The notes beneath the pieces were generated by a model. The model was not told where the DNA came from. It saw only the letters and a program-made list of their open reading frames with translations, and ran no database searches. A program made the position numbers and the translations under genes. This document shows positions 6,547-10,197 of a stretch of DNA of 10,197 nucleotides, in pieces. How positions within the stretch are numbered: the stretch's first letter is position 1; every line of letters starts with the position of its first letter. This stretch comes from Promethearchaeota archaeon (lineage in GTDB: Archaea > Asgardarchaeota > Lokiarchaeia > Sigynarchaeales > MK-D1). Where the stretch lies: positions 1 through 10,197 of the forward strand of contig JAEOTN010000372.1 in assembly GCA_016839865.1 (NCBI GenBank). Direction: 5' to 3'.

Positions 6547-7002
6547 TTAATTTTCATCTTTTATGATAGGTCCTTCAAAATTATCAGCAATGAACATATT
6601 TAGTGGCATAAGCAGCTCATAGATGCCTAATCCGAAATCGGTCAATTCATAATATACTCTAATTGGTTTTCCTGTTTGGACATTTCTAGTAATCATTCCT
6701 AATTCTTCCATTTCTTGTAACCGATTCGTTAACGTTCGTGAATTGATATCATCCAAATTTTTCTGGAAATCAGAAAAATACGGTTTTTCTTTCAAACGTG
6801 CATAATATAAGATGTCAATTATCCATTTCCGTCGAAGCATATCCAGACGACTTCTAAGAACATCTCTCTCCATTTTCTGTATGGTTTTCCCATGAACAAT
6901 ATATTCTGAATCCTTTCTCAGAGCTTTACGAACTACTTCACGTATTTTTGGGATCAAATCATACATTTCCCCCCAAATTTCTTTGATTTTATCATCTGAC
7001 AT
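6547..7002 (-). CDS. HxlR-like winged-helix regulator, copy 2
   Basis: A 151-residue protein from ATG 7002, beginning MSDDKIKEIWGEM. It is a paralogue of copy 1: by eye about 80 of 134 aligned residues are identical, including 17 in a row across the wing (RNVQTGKPIRVYYELTD). The same parts are present: charged N-terminal helices, LRRKWIIDILYYARL, recognition helix SRTLTNRLQEMEELGMI and a C-terminal GLGIYELLMP helix. The recognition helices are nearly the same, so both copies may bind the same sites; the N-terminal helices and C-terminal tail differ more. An in-frame ATG at 7089 would add 29 residues absent from copy 1; I prefer 7002 because it aligns with the copy 1 start, but the longer form has a TATA-like TAAATATTA (7115-7123) 34 nt upstream. 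The gene is convergent with the methyltransferase and downstream of the GPH transporter. Confidence 0.8.
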   Translation of the reverse strand: MSDDKIKEIWGEMYDLIPKIREVVRKALRKDSEYIVHGKTIQKMERDVLRSRLDMLRRKWIIDILYYARLKEKPYFSDFQKNLDDINSRTLTNRLQEMEELGMITRNVQTGKPIRVYYELTDFGLGIYELLMPLNMFIADNFEGPIIKDEN

Positions 7003-7098
7003 ATGTACATTGAATCCTTTAGATTTACAGACCTTTTCTCTTAATATTGAATAAATCTTTTGTTGCTGATAATTGTGCCAAAGGACCATAGTATATAC

Positions 7099-7131
7099 AG
7101 TTGAGATGAAGAACTAATATTTAGCTCAACT
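7099..7131. promoter_or_regulatory. Inverted repeat upstream of HxlR-like copy 2
   Basis: Perfect 7-bp arms AGTTGAG (7099-7105) and CTCAACT (7125-7131) enclose 19 nt that include the smaller dyad CTAA-TAT-TTAG (7114-7124). It lies between the transporter stop and the regulator. It could be an operator for autoregulation or a stem-loop at the end of the transporter transcript; the sequence does not decide. Confidence 0.35.
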
Positions 7132-7158
7132 CTAAAAGAGCAAAGAAATGATTTTTAT

Positions 7159-8688
7159 TTAATTCAAACCATTTTTCTCCTTAGCTATCTCTTCCAACTG
7201 TTTTATTATCTCATGATGCTTTTGTTCTGTGAGATCCCAGAACAGAAATGGGATTGTAGCAAGTAAATTCGCAATTAATGACGCTATGCTAATATTTCTA
7301 AATACTGTATGTCGGATAATTTCATTTTCGAGAACGTCTGCCCCAGCTGGCATTCCAGATATACGTAATATCCAAGGAAGGAGTAATCCTGATCCTAATC
7401 CAACTATGCTCAATATCATCAAGTGAAACATCCCCCAGAATCCTTCTAATCTCTCACCCGTTTTAAGTTGTTGCCAATCAAGTGCGTCCGCTGGCATTAT
7501 ACGTAGACATGCAGCAAAACCTGAGCACAAATTCTGTATAAATATTAAAATGAGCAGGAGTATCGGACGATCAGGAAACAGTATCATGGGTATGTAAGTA
7601 ATGGTGGCAAGAAATCCACTGGTTAACATAAGAGATCGTTTTCCTACCTTTTTTACTAAATATCCAGTTAATAACATTCCAGGTATAAGAGCATTGCCAA
7701 AAAGAGTAGTGGTTATAGACACAGCAAGTTCACTTTTTAAAGAATATACATTAATCCAAACCGCTAGATTCATCCCTCTAAACCCAGATAACATTGCATT
7801 AATGGTAATAATCCAGAAATATCGATTAGAAAATAGACTTTTTGCTCCATGCCAAAATTTCACTTTTGGTTTATATCCTTTCTCAACTATTATTCGTTCT
7901 TTGATATTATCATAAGTAACTAGTATGAAAACTATACTTAGAATGCCAAATATGGGAAAAAATACTCGATAACTTAGTATTGATTCCATTCCTGTTTCAT
8001 GTTGTCTTTTTGTTAGGATAGCTAACAATGGAAACACTATACCAATTACTGAGGACCATAGAGATGCAATAAGAGATTGATAGGAAAAAACTCTAGCACG
8101 TTCTATAGCACTAGGAGTCATTCTTTGTCCTAGACCAGTATAAGATACTGTCATTACAGGAAAACTCCATGAAAGGAGCAAATGCATAATAAATATCGAA
8201 AAAGCTGCAAGTGATACTGGTTCTGATACAATTGGTAACGTGAATAGAGGTATCTCGATCCAATTAAGAGGAACAAATGGGATTGCAGACAGAAGAGTCA
8301 TGGAAATTATACTTGATCCTATTAAGTATGGTTTAAACTTACCTTTCGAACTCTTTGTGTTATCCATTATCATACTCAAGGCTGGAGTTGTGATCAATCC
8401 GGTCAAAGTCATGGTAGAACCCATGAAATAGAGAACTGTGGCACTAATTTGATAGATAGAACCAATAAGGATTATGAATGCTGATAATCCGACATAGGAC
8501 ATCAGACTTTGTACTCCGCCTACCCCAGATCCTGTAAAAGAATATGAGAAAATTTCTTTAAAACCAATGGGTTCATTCGGATTCATGGATGAATGCCAAT
8601 TTGATTTTAAATTTGAAAAGAAACCTTTAATTTTTCTTTTCCTTGTCTTTATTTCAACATCCTCTTTTTCTTTCACAGTAAATCTCAT
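7159..8688 (-). CDS. GPH-family (MelB-like) cation symporter
   Basis: A 509-residue major-facilitator-type membrane protein with about 12 membrane segments after a basic cytoplasmic N-terminus of roughly 45 residues. Two GPH (glycoside-pentoside-hexuronide:cation symporter) signatures are clear. The first is MDNTKSSKGKFKPYLIG (108-124), equivalent to the MelB loop D-x-S-x-WGK-x-RPWL, with Asp109 at the usual cation-site helix. The second is ADALDWQQLKTGERLEG (400-416), equivalent to AD-x-x-DY-x-x-x-KTG-x-R-x-EG. Known members take up sugars or uronides with Na+ or H+. The gene follows eutA by 38 bp on the same strand and has no convincing promoter of its own, so the two are probably co-transcribed. 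This suggests a substrate linked to ethanolamine metabolism, a role not established for the family; sugar uptake remains the default. Confidence 0.86.
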   Translation of the reverse strand: MRFTVKEKEDVEIKTRKRKIKGFFSNLKSNWHSSMNPNEPIGFKEIFSYSFTGSGVGGVQSLMSYVGLSAFIILIGSIYQISATVLYFMGSTMTLTGLITTPALSMIMDNTKSSKGKFKPYLIGSSIISMTLLSAIPFVPLNWIEIPLFTLPIVSEPVSLAAFSIFIMHLLLSWSFPVMTVSYTGLGQRMTPSAIERARVFSYQSLIASLWSSVIGIVFPLLAILTKRQHETGMESILSYRVFFPIFGILSIVFILVTYDNIKERIIVEKGYKPKVKFWHGAKSLFSNRYFWIITINAMLSGFRGMNLAVWINVYSLKSELAVSITTTLFGNALIPGMLLTGYLVKKVGKRSLMLTSGFLATITYIPMILFPDRPILLLILIFIQNLCSGFAACLRIMPADALDWQQLKTGERLEGFWGMFHLMILSIVGLGSGLLLPWILRISGMPAGADVLENEIIRHTVFRNISIASLIANLLATIPFLFWDLTEQKHHEIIKQLEEIAKEKNGLN

Positions 8689-8726
8689 TTAACTTCTATT
8701 AAGTAATTAGTCGAAATGAAATTCCT

Positions 8727-10197
8727 TTATTTTCTCACTATTTCGTTGTCTTTACTAGTTGACTTATTAAAAACTAGACTCTTAATAGTTACCGGGAAAG
8801 CCTTTCTTATGTCAGTATGAAGAGCTTCACCGATATCGATCCAATCTCCTACCTCAAGCTCTAATTCATCTAAGCAGAATAAGTTTGATTGTATGCTAGT
8901 CTTTTTTTTCATGGTTAGTCCTAGCATTTTTGCACCATCACCTTTTAAAATAATCAATATCAGTTTATTTCGTGCTATTGAATTGGGAAGTGCTGATTCA
9001 ATTAGTTTTACAAAAGGTAGAAGATTAGTGCGTACCAATAAATCATTGAAGTACAATGCAAACGTGTCTTCTCCTTCTTCTAAACCAAAATTCCTCAGAG
9101 ATTGAGCGATTCGTTTTGCATACTCGGTTTTTTTCTCCTCATTATATAGTTCTACACTATCGATATTTATAGGTACAACCGGAACATTCACCAGAGGTAA
9201 TTCAACTGAATCATCACAGTAGCATGTAGAACCAGAAACTGAAAGAGAAAAAGATCCAGCACCTATTACTGTTGCACGAATTTTGTTTTCCGGTTCTATC
9301 AGAGGTAAATTTTGAGTATTCATTAAGTTTTTAATTTCATCTGCGAGATAATTTCCGATATCGTTGAAATCTGCAGCATCTTTTGTTCCAAAAATATATT
9401 CGGCAACCCCGCCTGAGAACGAATATCCATCTACAGGTGATAAGATATCAATATTATCCGTCATCATCAACATTTTTGCAATAGTACTCTTAGCTGGTCC
9501 TTGTATTACTTCTACTAGGGCTTGCGCGTAAGCTTTCGCAACAGTTTTTACATCTTTCTCTGTAATAACATCCCCGATTTCGTAGGACATGTTTAATTCT
9601 TTCATTAAACGTTCGGTGGGCTCATCCATCCTCCAGATTTTGAATTTTTCATCGAATCCCAGTAGTCTACCACCCACATTGATACAAGATGTACTTAGAA
9701 CTTCCCCTTTTGAAGCGATAGCGATGTTACTTGTGCCCCCTCCAATATCAACATTCAAATACGTTTTCTGATTAATTTTCGATTTCTCTGTAATTCCGCT
9801 ACCCATAATACCCAATAACGATTCAAAATTGGGACCAGCAGAAGCACTCACAAACTTGCCCGATTCAGATGATAATCTTCGTACAATTTCATCAGCATTA
9901 TCCTTCTTAGCTGTCTCTCCTGTAACAGTTACAGCTCCTGTATTTACTTGCTCTGGAACAATTCCTGCTTTTTTATATTCACCTTGGCAGAATTTAATAA
10001 CAGATTCAATATCAATCGTGCAGCGATCGAGCAAAGGAGTAAAGAGAATATTCCCTTCGTATAGGATTTCCCGATTAATTAGATTGAAACGATTTGACAT
10101 GTTGAAGAAACTAGTTTCACGTTTAAGAGTAAGTCGGGAAAAAATTAGATGGGATGTAGAAGATCCTATATCAATACCCACACTAAGAAGTTTAAGA
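8727..10197 (-). CDS. eutA: EutA, ethanolamine ammonia-lyase reactivase (5' end outside window)
   Basis: The reading frame stays open to the window edge. Codons before a GTG at 10181 read LKLLSVGIDIG, which closely resembles the N-terminus I recall for E. coli EutA (RQLLSVGIDIG), so the true start is just outside and the GTG is internal. About 489 residues are visible; EutA is usually about 470. Family features, numbered from the GTG codon, are: DIGSSTS (4-10), the first phosphate loop of the actin/Hsp70-like ATPase fold; TGAVTVTGETAKKDNA (81-96); VDIGGGTSN (144-152), the second phosphate loop; CINVGGRLL (166-174); FSGGVAEYI (255-263); VIGAGSFSLSVSGST (305-319); and the C-terminal GDWIDIGEAL and PVTIKSLVF. 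EutA uses ATP to exchange damaged cobalamin from the B12-dependent lyase EutBC, so EutBC is expected nearby. No microcompartment gene is in view. Confidence 0.9.
   Translation of the reverse strand, partial: LKLLSVGIDIGSSTSHLIFSRLTLKRETSFFNMSNRFNLINREILYEGNILFTPLLDRCTIDIESVIKFCQGEYKKAGIVPEQVNTGAVTVTGETAKKDNADEIVRRLSSESGKFVSASAGPNFESLLGIMGSGITEKSKINQKTYLNVDIGGGTSNIAIASKGEVLSTSCINVGGRLLGFDEKFKIWRMDEPTERLMKELNMSYEIGDVITEKDVKTVAKAYAQALVEVIQGPAKSTIAKMLMMTDNIDILSPVDGYSFSGGVAEYIFGTKDAADFNDIGNYLADEIKNLMNTQNLPLIEPENKIRATVIGAGSFSLSVSGSTCYCDDSVELPLVNVPVVPINIDSVELYNEEKKTEYAKRIAQSLRNFGLEEGEDTFALYFNDLLVRTNLLPFVKLIESALPNSIARNKLILIILKGDGAKMLGLTMKKKTSIQSNLFCLDELELEVGDWIDIGEALHTDIRKAFPVTIKSLVFNKSTSKDNEIVRK

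Noticed and set aside
7090..7101. AACTGTATA (minus strand) before regulator copy 2 as another copy of the shared 14-mer
   Set aside because: Only about six bases of the core match and the flanks do not, too weak to call.
7195..7585. Extra ACTGTTT/AAACAGT 7-mers as more operator sites
   Set aside because: They lie inside the transporter coding region and match only the 7-base core, which is expected by chance in AT-rich DNA.
10179..10181. GTG as the eutA start codon
   Set aside because: The frame continues open upstream with LKLLSVGIDIG, matching the expected EutA N-terminus, so the start is outside the window.

Overview
The window looks like AT-rich archaeal chromosome. Several genes have a TATA-like box A about 40 nt upstream of the start codon. 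Some starts carry a short GTGA Shine-Dalgarno core, and oligo-T tracts follow two stop codons. The protein families (HxlR-like winged-helix regulators with a helical N-terminal extension, tandem 2TM membrane domains, a YxGYxxPR-type CPBP protein, GHMP kinase, GPH symporter, EutA) fit an Asgard/Promethearchaeota genome, perhaps Lokiarchaeia. That placement is inference; no rRNA or marker gene is present.

Layout. (1) 83-2383: a CPBP-family membrane protein (minus) and a 12-helix protein made of six tandem 2TM units (plus) diverge from a 195-bp control region that contains a perfect 9-bp inverted repeat. (2) 2451-5324: a sugar-activation group. A sugar-1-phosphate nucleotidyltransferase (plus) runs tail to tail into a minus-strand pair, a GHMP sugar kinase and a left-handed beta-helix acyltransferase. 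These three could phosphorylate a sugar, activate it to an NDP-sugar and acylate it for glycan or glycolipid synthesis. (3) 5376-7002: a small class I methyltransferase (plus) lies between two paralogous HxlR-like regulators (both minus, about 60% identical). (4) 7159-10197: a GPH-family cation symporter (minus) lies directly downstream of a 5'-truncated eutA, the reactivase of B12-dependent ethanolamine ammonia-lyase; EutBC would be expected nearby outside the window.

The most notable non-coding signal is that the promoter-leaders of the six-unit 2TM gene and the methyltransferase gene, nearly 5 kb apart, align without gaps at 41 of 55 positions. Both also carry an upstream 14-mer TACACTWACTGTTT (13 of 14 identical). 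In the methyltransferase/regulator divergent region this 14-mer lies where it could repress the regulator and activate the methyltransferase. I propose, as inference, a small regulon run by one or both HxlR-like proteins, covering the methyltransferase, the 2TM protein and possibly the CPBP protein.

I saw no tRNA, rRNA, CRISPR array, insertion sequence or origin. No gene-free stretch exceeds 300 bases.
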